A stretch of 64,000 nucleotides of DNA from Garcia nutans (GCA_947685225.1 CANTUV010000010.1:6696001-6760000), one strand, 5' to 3'. Shown: positions 38,143 through 51,319, numbered from the stretch's first letter. Notes: generated by a model from the letters alone, not told the origin. A program made the numbers and translations.

Positions 38143-40778
38143 TTATTTTAAAAATAAAATTTTTATTTTTATTTATATTAATATATTTTATTTAATTTAT
38201 ATTTTTAAAATAATTTTAATACATACTTTAAAAATTATATAAAATTTTTTTTATACCCATATATACTAATATATATTCACATATACTAATATATATTCAT
38301 ATATATATATATATATACTGTTGTTCTCTAGCTAAAGTATATGTAATATATATTAACACATATCAACATATATATATTATATATTATTATTTTTTTACAA
38401 CATATATTCACACATATTTAGTTATATTTAACATATGTCAACATATATTATTATTATTTTTAATATATCTAGTTATATAAAATATATATCCACTTATAAA
38501 TAAATATGTAAAATAATTATATATCTACACATATTATTATTCATAATTTAGACTTCAAAAGTATAGAGTTAATTATTATAAAAAATATTATTATTTAGTG
38601 AAAGTATATATAATATATATCACCATACATTCACATATATTGTCAAAATCTATATTTATAAAAATATTATTTTTAAGTTAAAATATATATAATATATACT
38701 CGTATATATTCACATATATCATCATATACCAATATATATTAATATATAGCCACATATACTTTTATTATTTAGTTAAAATATATATAATGTGTATTGACAT
38801 ATACCGATATGTACCCATATAAACACACATATATTGTTATTTTTACAAAAAATTTATTTTTAAGTTAAAATATATGTAATATATATCGATATATATTTGC
38901 ATATACTACCATATATTATCATATACTAATATATACACACGTATACTATTATTTTTAGTTAAAGTATATATAACATATACCAATATATACTCATATATGC
39001 ACACATATATTATATTTTTGCAAAAATACTATTTTTAAGTTAAAGTATATGTAATATATACCGATATATACTCACATATACTAACATATACTGATATATA
39101 CTGATATATATTCTTATTATTTAGTTAAAGTATATATAATATATACCAACGTATACTCATATATACACACATATATTATGTTTTTACAAAAATGCTATTT
39201 TAAGTTAAAATATATATAACATATATCGATATATACTCACATATACCATTATATACCACCATATATTGGTATATATCCATATATATTATTATTATTTAGT
39301 TAAAATATATGTAACATATACCAAAATATACTTATATATACATAAATATTGTATTTTTATAAAAATGCTATTTTTAAGTTAAAGTATATGTAACATATAT
39401 CGACATATACTTACATATACCAATATATACTAATATATGCCAATATATATTGTTATTATTCAGTTAAAGTATACTTAACATATACCGATAGATACCAATA
39501 TATACCAACAAATACCAATATATACTTATTATATGTAACATATATTTAGTTATATGTAACATATACCAACATCTACTAGTACATATTCATAAATATTATT
39601 ATTTTTTTAGTTAGAGTATATGTAACATATATTGACATATATCAACATATATCACATATATATAATATATATATACTTATATGTAACACATACCGATATA
39701 TGCTGACATATACTATTATTCTTTAGTAATATATATTACATATACCGTCATATATCAACTATTATTATTTAGTTAAAGTATATGTTACATATAACGACAT
39801 ATACATATATTTATGTGTAATAAATACTCATATCTATTTATATATACTCTTATTTTAAAAAATAAAATTTAAATATTTATTTATATTAATATATTTTATT
39901 TAAATTATATTTTTTAAAATAATTTTACCTTATACTTTAAAAATTATATAAAAATATTTTTATACCAACATATATGGACATATACTCATATATATCAATA
40001 TATACCCATATATACTAATATTTATCCATATGTACTATTTTTCTTTAGTTAAAGTACATGTAAAATATATCAATATATAACAATATATATGTAACATATA
40101 TTGTTGTTTTTTTTGCAATATATACTCGTATATATTTAGTTATATATAATATATGCTAACATATATTATTATTTTTTTCGATATATCTAGTTATATGCAA
40201 CATATATTCACTTGCAAATAAATATAGAAAATAATTATATACTCACATATATTATTATTCATGATTTGAACTTCAAAATTACGGAGCCAATAATTATAAA
40301 AATGTCATTATTTAATAAAAATATATGTAACATATATCACTATATAACCACATTTATTGTAAAAAATACAGAGTTTGTTTTTATAAAACGTCATTTTTAA
40401 GTTAAAATATATGCAACATTTACTGATATATTCTCATATATACCACTATATAGTAGCATATATTGACATATATCCATTATTTTTTAGTTATAGTATATGT
40501 AGCATATACCGGCATACACCGATATATACCCATATATACATACATATATTATTAATTTTATAAAAATACCATTTTTAAGTTCAAGTACATATAATATATA
40601 CTTATATATAATATCATACACCAATATATAATGACATATATCCATATATATTATTATTTTTTAGTTAGAATATATGTAATAAATACCGATATATACTCAT
40701 ATATACACACGTATATTGTTATTTTTATAAAAATATCATTTTTAAGTTAAAACATATGTAACATATACCGACATATAC
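38143..40778. repeat. AT-rich satellite-like array with alternating monomers and a 1.7 kb higher-order unit
   Basis: Two monomer types of about 80-97 bp alternate, one introduced by TTTTTAAGTTAAA and the other by TTATTTAGTTAAA, each followed by ATATACC/ATATACT steps. Starts are near 38674, 38769, 38861, 38956, 39037, 39122, 39200, 39297, 39375 and 39462. A longer block (38143-38670) recurs at 39852-40400, giving a higher-order period near 1.71 kb. The array continues after the inserted LTR at 45473 to about 45650. Confidence 0.75.
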
Positions 40779-41016
40779 TGTAATATCCCAAACTGTGCCT
40801 TAGAAGTTGTGATATTATTGTTATAAGGGGATTGAACGTATATATGTTAAGTTGATAAGACAAGAAAATTTAAGAGAGAATGTTTATGTGTTGTTTGAAA
40901 AGAAAGTTTTGGTGAAAGATATTTTAGTAATTATTATTATTATATATATATATATTTTGGGGATAAGAACAAAGAAAAGAAGATTCTTTCTTCTTCTTCT
41001 TCTTCTTCTTCTTCGT

Positions 41017-41054
<38 letters not shown>

Positions 41055-41502
41055 TTATACACCAAATTCTTAAGGATTTTTAGAGGATTGAAGATGGAGA
41101 TGAGGATTTGACAAGATATTTAAGTAAGTTTCTTCTTGATTCTCTTGTTTCTTTAAGTTGTGTGGATATTTGATTGGGTTTGGTGATTGATGATTGTTGG
41201 TAAGTTATGTGTGTGTGTGTTGAATTGGTAATTTGATGGTGATAATATGATTAATTGATATGGATGATGATGAATTGTTGAGTAAGGGTTTAGTTTAATG
41301 AATTTGGGGATTTGATTAATTAATACATGGATGATGTTTATAATGATGATTGGTGTGTGTTTTAAGTGTTGTTGGTGTTTTTGTAAGTTTGTTATGGTTT
41401 TGGGTGTGTTTGGTGAAGATTGTTTGGAGTGGATGATGGCTAAAAGAAGTGTTTTGTTAGATGTTGTTTTGTGTTGATCGGAATCTGGGTTTTTAGCCTG
41501 AC

Positions 41503-41850
41503 ACGCCCATGGTCACGGCCAGATTGTTAGGCGTGTCGTTGGTTCTATTTTTGGGGTTTGTAACACGAGCAGTGACACGCCCATGTCACTGAGCATGTCA
41601 CAAGTTCTGTGTGACAGTAGAATTGACACGACCAGTAACACGCCCGTGTTATTGAGCGTGTCATAGCTACTGTGAGTTTGGAGAATTGACACGGCCATGA
41701 ACACGTTCATGTTGTGGGACGTGTCAATATGTTTGAGATACAGAAGGTATTACATGCCCAGTGACACGCCCGTGGTTATGAGCGTGTCAATGTTTCTGTA
41801 TTGGGGAGTTAGGGCACGATCAGGAACACGCCCGTGTGGGTGAGCGTGTC
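41503..41850. repeat. 63-bp-period array of GACACGCCC palindromic motifs
   Basis: Copies of ACACGCCCGTG or variants recur near 41502, 41575, 41637, 41698, 41763 and 41826, each followed 10-15 bases later by the near-inverse GAGCGTGTCA. They lie inside the outer solo LTR. Confidence 0.75.
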
Positions 41851-42265
41851 ATGTGTTGAGTTTGCTCTAGTTGATTCTTATTTATATTATCTCATGTGTA
41901 TGATCACTTTTGGATTAGGTTTTTAAGAGATTGAATGGCCCTAATCCAAATATTGAAGAATCTAAGGAAGAGAAGTCTAAGTGGGTGTGAGTTTCTTTGA
42001 AGGTAAGTACAAAACCTTATTTGCTTATATATATTTATATGACTTGGAACATTAGTACATTTGATGATAAATGTATTAAGTAATCTATTATATAATTGAT
42101 AAATATGTATATAAATAATGTATATGTTATGAAATACAAAAGATATGAGGGTATAATCAAATATGTGAAATGTGAAAGCATCCAATGTATATATGTGTTA
42201 TGAAAGGTGAAAGGTGTGAGGATAGGATAATGCAATTGATTGTGTATACTTGAATGATGAATGGT

Positions 42266-43801
42266 TGATGAGAGTGATTTTATACTTGTTTTTAGTATGA
42301 TTTTAATGTGTTTTTAGTTAATGTTTCATTTGATTTTTGTTTAAAGTTTGTTTTAAGTGTTTGTTTTAGGTTAAAGTGGAAAAACTCCCTTGGATGGTCA
42401 AAACAATGAAGAAAGAGCAAAATTCATCAATGGACACGCTCATGGACACGCCCGTGTCACCAAACGTGCCTTTTATAATGTTTCCAGTAGCTGTGACACG
42501 CCCAGTGACATGGGCGTGTCACTGGGCGTGCCATTTATTCAAAATCACAGTAGCTGCGACACACCCAGTGACATGGGCGTGTCACTGGGCGTGTCACCTA
42601 TAGAAAAGTTGAATTTTCTGCACGAGTTATGGACAAAGTGGGGGAAAAAGACTTTGCTTTTGCCAAAAGAAAGATTAAAGAAGAGAAAAGCTTGCCTAAG
42701 TGATGGAAAGAAATATTAAACAAAGAGAATGTGGGGGACAATGGAGAGGTGTGTGAGTTGGAAAGCATGGACTTGAGCTTGGAGGGAAATAAAAAGAAGA
42801 AGAAAGGAAGAAGAAAGAGAGCTTCTGCAGAGAGGGAGAGTTGCAGGTTTTTGCAGAAAACAGAGACAGAAACAGAGAAGAAAGATTTGAGAGGAGGAGA
42901 CTTGGGCATACACGTTTTGGGCAAGGAGGGAGTGACACTTTCCTTGACTCTTCATCTTCATCCTCCATCTCCATCATCTTCATCTTCCATTGACAGCTCC
43001 TGCAAATTCAAGAAGCACACATTGAAAGGGGTTTTTCTATTTTCTCCTTTTATGTATTTTGTTATTGTTGTTGTTGTTGTTGTATTAATTGTATTGAACA
43101 TGAACTAATTCATTATCTATCTAGATATTGAAGAACCCTAGCCTATTTGTATAACTAGATACTTTCAATTAATTGAGTTGTTTTATTCTTATGATACTTG
43201 TTGTTATTTCCAATTGATAATAGCATGCTTGTTGATTGGTTATTATTTTCATATTATTGACTTGAGAAAGCTTGGCATGAATTGATTACTCATAAGGGTT
43301 GAGGATTGATTGGGGTGCTAGAGATAGACCTACAAGATCTTTTGGTGTATAGTTCCTTGTTCTTAATGCATGACCTATTTAATTGTGTTTTGAGAAGAGA
43401 TTCCGGCACTCTACTTAGCGATTAGGGATTAATTCACTCGAGAGAGGTTTTAGTCTAAGTTAGAGGAATGCCAATTCAACTCCATCATGTGTGATGTAAT
43501 TGTGGCTAGGGGGGATTCAATATCTGGATAGTATCATTTATATCAATCCTTTTTACACACAACATTCAATTTATCTTTACTTGCATTCATTAGGTTTGTT
43601 GTATTTCATTACTTGCATCCATTTAAGTTAATTGTCTTTAATTACAAAACACCACAAAAAAATATTAATTTGCTAAACAACGGTTGAGGTTTGCACTAGT
43701 GCTTGGCCTTGTCCTCAGTGGAACGATAACTCACTCACTACTTTATTACTTGGGCGACCCGTGCACTTGCGGTAATTGCATATAGCATACGGCACGCATC
43801 A
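42266..43801. mobile_element. Second solo LTR (Tat/Athila-like gypsy) nested in the first
   Basis: A 1536-bp segment with inverted ends TGATG...CATCA and a perfect 5-bp duplication ATGGT (42261-42265 and 43802-43806). Its 3' part contains TTGGGCGACCCGTGCACTTG (near 43751), which I recognise as a common end region of plant Tat/Athila-type LTRs. No internal domain follows, so it is a solo LTR. It carries its own GACACGCCC motif array at 42440-42600. Confidence 0.8.
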
Positions 43802-43960
43802 ATGGTTATGTATATGTATATATGTATATATATATATATATATAAGATGAAGTATGAAATGTATGTGATATGGAATATGAATGATATGATTTGCATGATG
43901 CAAATGATATGATGAATGATTATATATGTGTTAAGGGTGAAATATGAAATGTGGATTGAG

Positions 43961-44102
43961 AAATGATGATGAATGAAGCCATTGTGATTGGCTATAAAGA
44001 TTTGAAAGAATGATGATGAATGAAGCCATTGTGATTGGCTATAAAGATTTGAAAGAATGATGATGAATGAAGCCATTGTGATTGGCTATAAAGATTTGAA
44101 AG
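43961..44102. repeat. 47-bp unit, three tandem copies
   Basis: Three near-identical copies of a unit containing GCCATTGTGATTGGCTATAA lie inside the outer solo LTR. Partial copies follow to about 44180. Confidence 0.8.
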
Positions 44103-44295
44103 AAACAATTGAGGCATGTTTGCCTAAATGATGCCATTGTGATTGGCTATGATGATGTAAATGATGATTGAGGCATGTTTGCCTAAATGATGATAAGAAT
44201 GAGAATGAAATTGATAATGAAATAATAAATGAATTGTGTGTCTAATATGTTATTCATTTTCAGAGTTTTGTTGTTGGTGGCATGCCTATTAGTAA

Positions 44296-44530
44296 CAATC
44301 TCTTGAAGTTAGGTTGGATTTGATCCTTGAAGCCAAGTTGGGTTGAAGTTTAACATGTTTTACTCCCCTTGAAACTTGGTTGGGTCTAGTCCTTGAAGCC
44401 TAATTGAGATGTTACAACCCTTGAAGCTAGGTTGGGTTTTGTTCTTGAAGCCAAGTTGGGTTAATACTTAGCATGCTTTGTTCCCCTTGAAGCTTGGTTG
44501 AACATAATCCTTGAAGCCTAGTTGGGATAA
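44296..44530. repeat. CCTTGAAGCC-type degenerate tandem array
   Basis: About nine imperfect copies of CCTTGAAGC(C/T)(A/T)AGTTGGG occur, themselves arranged as two copies of a block near 124 bp, inside the outer solo LTR. Confidence 0.65.
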
Positions 44531-45472
44531 TGATAATGATAAATGTGATATATAAATCAAAACATTAACTCTGAAAGTTGAATGGCATATTAGTGTCTTT
44601 GGGCCCATGCTTGTGTTTGTTTAAATATGATTTATGAATGGTGAATAATGGATAATGAATTAAATGAATGAGATGTGATATTATGAAGTATGACATGATA
44701 AGTAAATGTAATGTTGTGATATGATTATATAACATAAATGAATTATTGAAAGGAGATGTGGTTTGTGAAGTTATATGAAATATGCAATTATGAAGTATAA
44801 AACGATATATATGATATGTATGAAATGAAATTGGTAAGTATCATTATATGAAGGTTCTATCAATTTATTGAACTATGTTTGATGGTTATGTTATATATAT
44901 GTATATGTAAACCATATATGAGATTAATAGGAATATATGAAGAATGCATATATAAAAGAAGAAAACAGAGTAAGAAAATGATAAAACGTGAGGCTAAACA
45001 TATGAGGTATGTATCCTTTGTATTGCATATTTTAATGTTTACTTGTTCTACTAAGCTTTCGAGCTTAGCGCGGTTATGTTAATCGCGCAGGTAAATGGGT
45101 GATGGAGCTGGAGTTAAGTCAGTATGTCACGAAGAGAGCAAGTATAGTTCGAGACCAACTAGATGGTGATGCATGCATGTAACAGTTAATTATATTATAT
45201 TTTCACAAGAATGTATTTATATGTATAAATGAACCTATTGAAGAGACAATGTAATTTATATATATATATATATATATATATGTATTATTATCAAAAGGAT
45301 ATTGATTTTGAAAGTACGTTTATATATTTCAATATAATGATATGATTTTGGAATGAAAGTAAAGATTTTAAATTTGTGATAACTAGTGACATCTTTATAT
45401 TTTATATACCTACTGTATATATACGATGTATATGTATAGTACTTATATAGAGTATCGGGGTGTTACATATAC

Positions 45473-45650
45473 TCATATATATCAATATATACATATATAT
45501 AATGTTATTTTTGTAGTTAAAATATATGTAATATATACTGACATATACCCATATATATAAATATGTATTATTATTTTTAGTTAAAAAATATATGTATATA
45601 CATATACCCACACATATATTATTATTCTTTAGTTATTTATTTATAAAATA
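45473..45650. repeat. Continuation of the AT-rich satellite-like array
   Basis: Resumes the AGTTAAAATATATGTAATAT-type monomers directly after the target duplication of the outer solo LTR. Confidence 0.7.
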
Positions 45651-47527
45651 TACCTATATAATCTGCTAAATTTGTTAAAAATCTAAAAAATAAAAAATTA
45701 TTTATTTAAAATATTTTATCGAATATATGGTATAAATTATACAAGAAGAAAAAAAACTCAATCAATATATTTGAAATTTAAAAAAATAATTAAAACAAAT
45801 AAAATTAAAAAGATTTACAAAGATAAAAAAATCAAAATCATTTTCATTATAAATTTATTTTAAAAACAAATAAATGAAAAGAAAAACAAATAAATAAAAA
45901 GAAAAAACAAATAGTATAAAAACAAACAAATAAAGGAAAATAAAATAAAAGAAAAAGAAAAACAAAGAAAATAAAGGAAAATAAAATAAAAGAAAAAGAA
46001 AAACAAAGAAATAAAGAAAGAAAACAAACACGTAAAAAAAATACTGCACAAACAAATAAAACAAAAAAAAAACTGAAAAAAAAGGACTAGAAACGAACTT
46101 TCGTGTAATTGAAAACATAAATGTATAAATATGTAAAAACAAACTTTTGTCCGTATGAAAACAAAACATTAAAAGCCGTGTAAAACGTAATTTTCTAAAA
46201 AAAAATCTAGTAACAAGCATAATTTTTTTAAAATAATTATATTATTCACTCATATTTTATAATTTTTTTTATTTTTATTAATAATGTTTTAATAATTTTA
46301 TAATAAATTTATAATAAACCATATAAATTCATAAATTTAAAATAAACATATAATAAATTTATAATAAATTATTAAAATTTGATATTTTTATAAAAAGTAT
46401 AAATTTTAATAAATTTATAAATATTTTTAAAAATATAGTAAATTTAATTTTTTTATGATATTTTTATAAAGACTCCTTTTCTTAATTTCATAATGTCTAA
46501 AGTCTAAACTTTACACAGCCCAAAATTTTTGCCCAGGTTTCGTAAATTGGGTTTGGCCCATTTAAAGCATAAGAAATGAAATTTTTATGAATAATTTACA
46601 ATAGAAGAAATTACATTATACAATACACTTTTTAATTTTTTTTAAAAAATATTTTATATTTTTAATATATTAAATATATATTAAATATATATTTTTAAAA
46701 ATTAAGTGTACTTTTAATATATTAAATATATACTTAAAATATATATTTGAAAATGAGTATTTTTTAAATTAAAAATTGGAAAAAGTGTATTTTGAAATTG
46801 AAATTTAAAAATAGTATTTTTGAAATTTAAATTCAAAAATAATATTTTTGAAACAATTTTTATTTTTTATAGTATTTTTGAAAAAACCCCTTTACAATAT
46901 CTATCCTCTCTTCTATTTTATTTTTTCAAATATAACTCTTTTCTTTTAAATTTTTTAGTTTTTTTTATTGATACAACACAGTTAACATTTGTTAACTGCT
47001 CCTTATCATCAAAAACATGTTGATTTTTATTTTTTTATTTTATTTTTTATGTTGTTTTATTTAATACACAAAATATCTATAATATATTAAAAATATCTAC
47101 AACTATAATATATCTAATATATATCAATAGTTTTATTTTATATTTTTTTAATACATACAATATATAATATATTAATAATTTTATTTACACACGATATCTA
47201 TACAACATCTATAATACATCAATAATTTTATTATTTATTTTTCTTACATACACAACGCATCTACAATATCTCAATAATTTTATTTTATATTATTCTTACA
47301 TACATAAAATATCTAAAATACATCAACAATTTTATTTTATATTATATTACTCAAAATATCTACAATACAATAACAATTTTATTTTATATTTTTCTTATAT
47401 ATGCAAAAAATCTACATTTCATCAATAAATTTTTTTTTTTTGTGTTTTCATAATTTGATTTTTTTCCGAAAAGTTAATATTTATTGAATAAAAAGAAGGA
47501 AAAGGAGATTTTATTGAAGAATAAGAT
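45651..47527. other. Low-complexity AT-rich intergenic DNA
   Basis: Between about 45820 and 46080 the plus strand is nearly pure A/G/C with AAACAAATAAA-type repeats and an approximately 45-bp direct duplication (GGAAAATAAAATAAAAG). The remainder is AT-rich with no gene recognised. Confidence 0.55.
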
Positions 47528-47530
47528 TAA

Positions 47531-48119
47531 GAGGGTGTTTCTCAAAACTGGAGCTTTTCAGCTTATTGTGAATAAGTGATTTTTAGATTATAATCAGATT
47601 AAAAATAAACAGTTAAGCGTTTCTGTAAACTAGCTAATAATCAGCTGATAATCAGTTTATAATCAGTTAAGTGTTTCTGTAAAATCAGCTTATAATCAGT
47701 TTTTAATTGTAGAAACTGTCAAAATGACCAAACTGTCCATGAGTTTATTTATTGTATAAAAATAATTTTTTAAATGTCAATTCAAAATTTATTTTGCAAT
47801 AATAATAATAATAATAATAATAAAATTTAATAATAATAATAATAATAAAATTTCTTTGATGGGAACTAAAGTGTATAAGGTAGGCAAATTTGGAATATTG
47901 AAGATTAGGTAGGGATAGTATGGTCTTTTACTTGGTCAAAACTGCTTAAAAAATAAGTGCTTAAAAAAAAAGTAGCAAAACTCAACTTTTAAAAAACTGA
48001 TTAAAATCAGATTATAATCTACTATTTAAGTTTTCAGAAACACTTAAATAAACAACTTATAATCTAAAAACAGCTTATAAGCAGTTTTGACCATCTTTTA
48101 AGTTTTGAGAAACACCCTC
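47531..48119. mobile_element. Tourist-like MITE, copy 4
   Basis: A 589-bp copy of the 9297-9910 family with intact termini and a 3-bp duplication TAA (47528-47530 and 48120-48122). It has the shortest continuous (AAT)n core among the intact copies. Confidence 0.88.
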
Positions 48120-48122
48120 TAA

Positions 48123-49345
48123 GATAGAGATTAAAGTAAATATGGAGATGAAAATTAACCTTTTTGATACTTATAGTTTTTTGAGCTTTGATTTGTGATT
48201 TTTGATACTTATAGTTTTTTGATTTGTGATTTTTTTCGATTCACATATGAATTTCTCTTTTTGATTTTTGATTTTCGATTTTTTCTATTTTTATTTATGT
48301 TGATTTGCATGTTTGAAAATACGTAGATTTATTGAATAAAAAGATATTTTTTACAAAGAAAAAATATAAATATATTTTTTGTTGAAGAAAAAAAAATGAA
48401 GATGGAATACTGTGGAAGAATAAGTTGAAAATGAAGGTTTTCATTGAAGTAGAAGGTGAAGGAGAAATTTTTTTGAGGGAGAAGATGAAGATGGAGAGAA
48501 GAGGGAGTAGATGACGAACACGTTTTTGCCGTTAGTGTTGGCATATTTTTATTATTTTGAGAGAGAGTTTTGCAGATCTATAAACTGTTTTTAGAAACTA
48601 TGTAATTTTGTAATTAAGTTATGTTTTTTTTTTTGTTAGTTTTGTAGAAAGCACATTTTTTATTCCTTGGCCCATATCTCAGTGCTGGGACGTACATGGA
48701 AATTACAAGGGGTGTTAATGAATTATAAAATATTAAGAATAGTTCTGCTTCAATGCCGAATTGATTTTTCTAAGAATATCAACGAGGCAATTGTAGCATG
48801 CACTCATTGACATAGTCTAATTATAATATATTCTTAAACTTAATAAATTCAAATTTGAATTTTTCACTGCTTTTTTTTTTTTAATTTGGAAAAGCTATAA
48901 GCAGAAAATTGAAATTTAGAGCTAGCAAGCTGAATCAGTTTTTTTTTAAACTGATTTAATGTAATTCTATTTCAATATATATATATATATATATATATTT
49001 AATGTTTCCCAGACGTCTAGACCAAAAAGAAAAATATGAGAAAATTTATAAATGCAATGCAAGAATTAAGCCGACTTCGATATGCAGAAAATGCGATTGA
49101 TTTTATATCCGAAAATTAGTTTTGCAGTGTAGAGATGAGAAACCAGAATTTTTGCAATAATCTAATTCACGATGATGATTAACAAAATTATGATCATCAG
49201 AGTATACAATAAATAAACAAAAGTGCTACAAAAACTAATTAAACTAACAAGATGTTTAAACCAGAGGATGTGCAGTAGCAAATAAGTGTAGCATTAGACT
49301 AACAACAAATTAAGCCAAAAGCAAAATTTTAGCACATAAGATGCT
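48123..49345. other. AT-rich intergenic DNA, no gene recognised
   Basis: Contains repeated TTTTTGATACTTATAG near 48155-48210 and an (AT)n run near 48978-49000. No exon or terminal repeat is supported. Confidence 0.55.
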
Positions 49346-49350
49346 AATAT

Positions 49351-49986
49351 CGTTGGGATCCCACTCAAGTGGTGGTGGACCCGCAATCTTTTTATTTTTT
49401 TAAAAAAAAGGCAAGCTGTCCACTGCCATATACATAAACACTTGCAAATTGAAAATGGCAAGACAACTCGGGCGTTGCACACACGGATGGACGGCCTATA
49501 AATAGGCTTTCCTACCTTCTATTAAAGCATAACTTTTTGAAAAAAGAATTAATAACATTTGTTGAAAGAGAAAAAAAAAATAAAAGGATTGTGAGAATTT
49601 TTAAAAGAGAAAAAAGAATTGTGTGATATAATATTTTATAAGTGATAAATAGTAATATTTTGTTTTAGGTATTTGAAAAATACTTATCAGCGTGTGTTGT
49701 ATTTTTATAATATTTTGTAATTTTTTTTCTTTTATTATTGTTTCTCTTCTTTTTTATGGAGTATAACTTTATAAGAGAAGGTCGACCGTATTTGGGTTAA
49801 AGATTTGAAATAATTATTCTCTTGTATTTTATATTATTTTTTTTATTATTAGTGAATTTATTTTTTTCATTGGTCCATGAATGTAGGTTAACACCAATCC
49901 ATATATTGTGTATTCTATTTATTTTTTTATTTTATTTATCGCATTTTACTTAAATAAATATTTCGTTTCCGTATTTATTCCCAACA
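49351..49986 (+). mobile_element. Solo LTR, Ty1/copia-like
   Basis: A 636-bp segment whose ends CGTTGGGA and TCCCAACA are inverted apart from one base, flanked by a perfect 5-bp duplication AATAT (49346-49350 and 49987-49991). It holds a TATA box CTATAAATAG (49497-49506) and a U5-like tail with GTAGGTTAACACC, common in plant copia LTRs. The first base is C, where an intact LTR would start TG. No internal region is present. Confidence 0.78.
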
Positions 49987-49991
49987 AATAT

Positions 49992-51319
49992 AAAGTAAAC
50001 AAAATTATAGCATAATTATAAATTATTTCTCATAAAAATCCAGCTCCGCCTCTGTATATAAATGTATTAAAGTATGAAAAAATAATTGGTATGACTACTT
50101 CCTTGGAAAGTTTACTCTCTCTCTCTTTATAGGGTTTGTTCCATAGCTTTTATCTTGTATCTAGAGCTACCGCCGATCATTTGGCCGATGGTAACCTATA
50201 TATTCCATATTCACAATCATCTCATCTTTCTAATATGTTTTTTGTTAGGGGTTTTTCTATTGGTTATATTTTGACGCTTTAAGATTTATCTATATTCTTC
50301 ATAAATGAATTGTTTTTTTTTCTTTCAGTCTATATACGCCTTGGGTTAGTACTACTCCACTTAGGGCATCTCTCTTGGTCTACTCCGAATAAGGTGTTTT
50401 GCTAGCATTTATGATAGCTACTTTTATCCAGCTTAACTATAATGACATATCAGAGATACTTTTTATGTATTCCTTGAAAAAGAGGTTGAGTTCTCCTATT
50501 TCTCTCATTCATGTTTGTGTTTTTATCTGGTAAAAAGTGGGATCTAAAGATTAAGGACTTTTTTTCTCTTAATCTTTTTATACTGTTATTACCTTAATAG
50601 TTCTCTTTTCATTTATCTTTATAGGTCTTTTTGTTGTTTATCTACTATGGCCGTAATTCTATGAAACGGTAAATTTTTTATGCTTTAGGACATAATTGAG
50701 TATAAAGTGAAGATTGACATGTTTTTGTATTATTTTGTGCTTTATAAGTTTAAGGCATTTGATATTCTCAATATCAAATTTCATAAAATAAGGAGTGCAA
50801 CCATAGACGGTAATTATCATTGCATTTTTATAATTTAAAAAAGTAAATTTCATAAAATTAAAATTTTTTAACCACTATATTTTTTAAAATATAGTTTTTA
50901 AAATTTATTTTGTAAAAAGCCCTAATAAATAATAAAAAAAAACTGCTGATTTATTCATAAAAAATAATGCTAAAAATCAAGATTTAAGCGCTAACAATAA
51001 TAAAAGCAACCGACTTATCTTCTAACTTCTATCAGCAGCGTAAATGGCGCGCACGTTGCCGTTTAAATTTCATAACTGCCAAAAGGCGGGAGCGCAACAA
51101 AAGCCAACAAAAAAATGGAAACCGGAATGGCGGGTTGTCAACATCTAACCCCTCTCTTCCCCTCCAAAAAAAAAAAAAAAACTAAAAGTCCCATTTTAAC
51201 ATTTTTAACCCACACCCCCCCATTCCCCATTTACAGAAATACAAATTTGACACAGTATTTCCCAAATTACCCTCCACCCATCTATCTCCATCCACAACTC
51301 TCCCTCTCTCTCTCTCTCC
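49992..51319. other. Intergenic DNA and presumed promoter/5'UTR of the ARM-BTB gene
   Basis: AT-rich to about 51030, then GC-richer with GGCGCGC and GGCGGGA elements near 51043-51090 and a CT-rich leader ending at the ATG. An upstream ATG at 51115 opens a frame that runs to 51384 and overlaps the main start; it matters only if the transcript begins upstream of it. Confidence 0.45.

Larger units (their letters stand above)
40779..45467. mobile_element. Solo LTR of a Ty3/gypsy-like retrotransposon inserted in the satellite array
   Basis: The element begins TGTAATATCCC and ends GGGGTGTTACA, extended inverted termini typical of some plant gypsy (Tekay/Del-like) LTRs. It has a perfect 5-bp target duplication TATAC (40774-40778 and 45468-45472). 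No protein domain or internal primer site is present, so it is best read as a solo LTR of about 3.15 kb once the nested element is removed. It contains (CTT)n and (GA)n tracts (about 40986-41050), a 63-bp-period palindromic array (about 41503-41850), 47-bp tandem repeats (about 43961-44102) and a CCTTGAAGCC-type array (about 44296-44530). Family assignment is by LTR style only. Confidence 0.75.

Noticed and set aside
42598..43108. Several overlapping open frames on both strands inside the inner LTR
   Set aside because: They lie wholly within LTR sequence, are low-complexity, and show no retroelement or host domain.
45855..46220. Phe-rich open frame of 121 codons on the minus strand
   Set aside because: It is the complement of an A-rich low-complexity tract; frame openness reflects composition.
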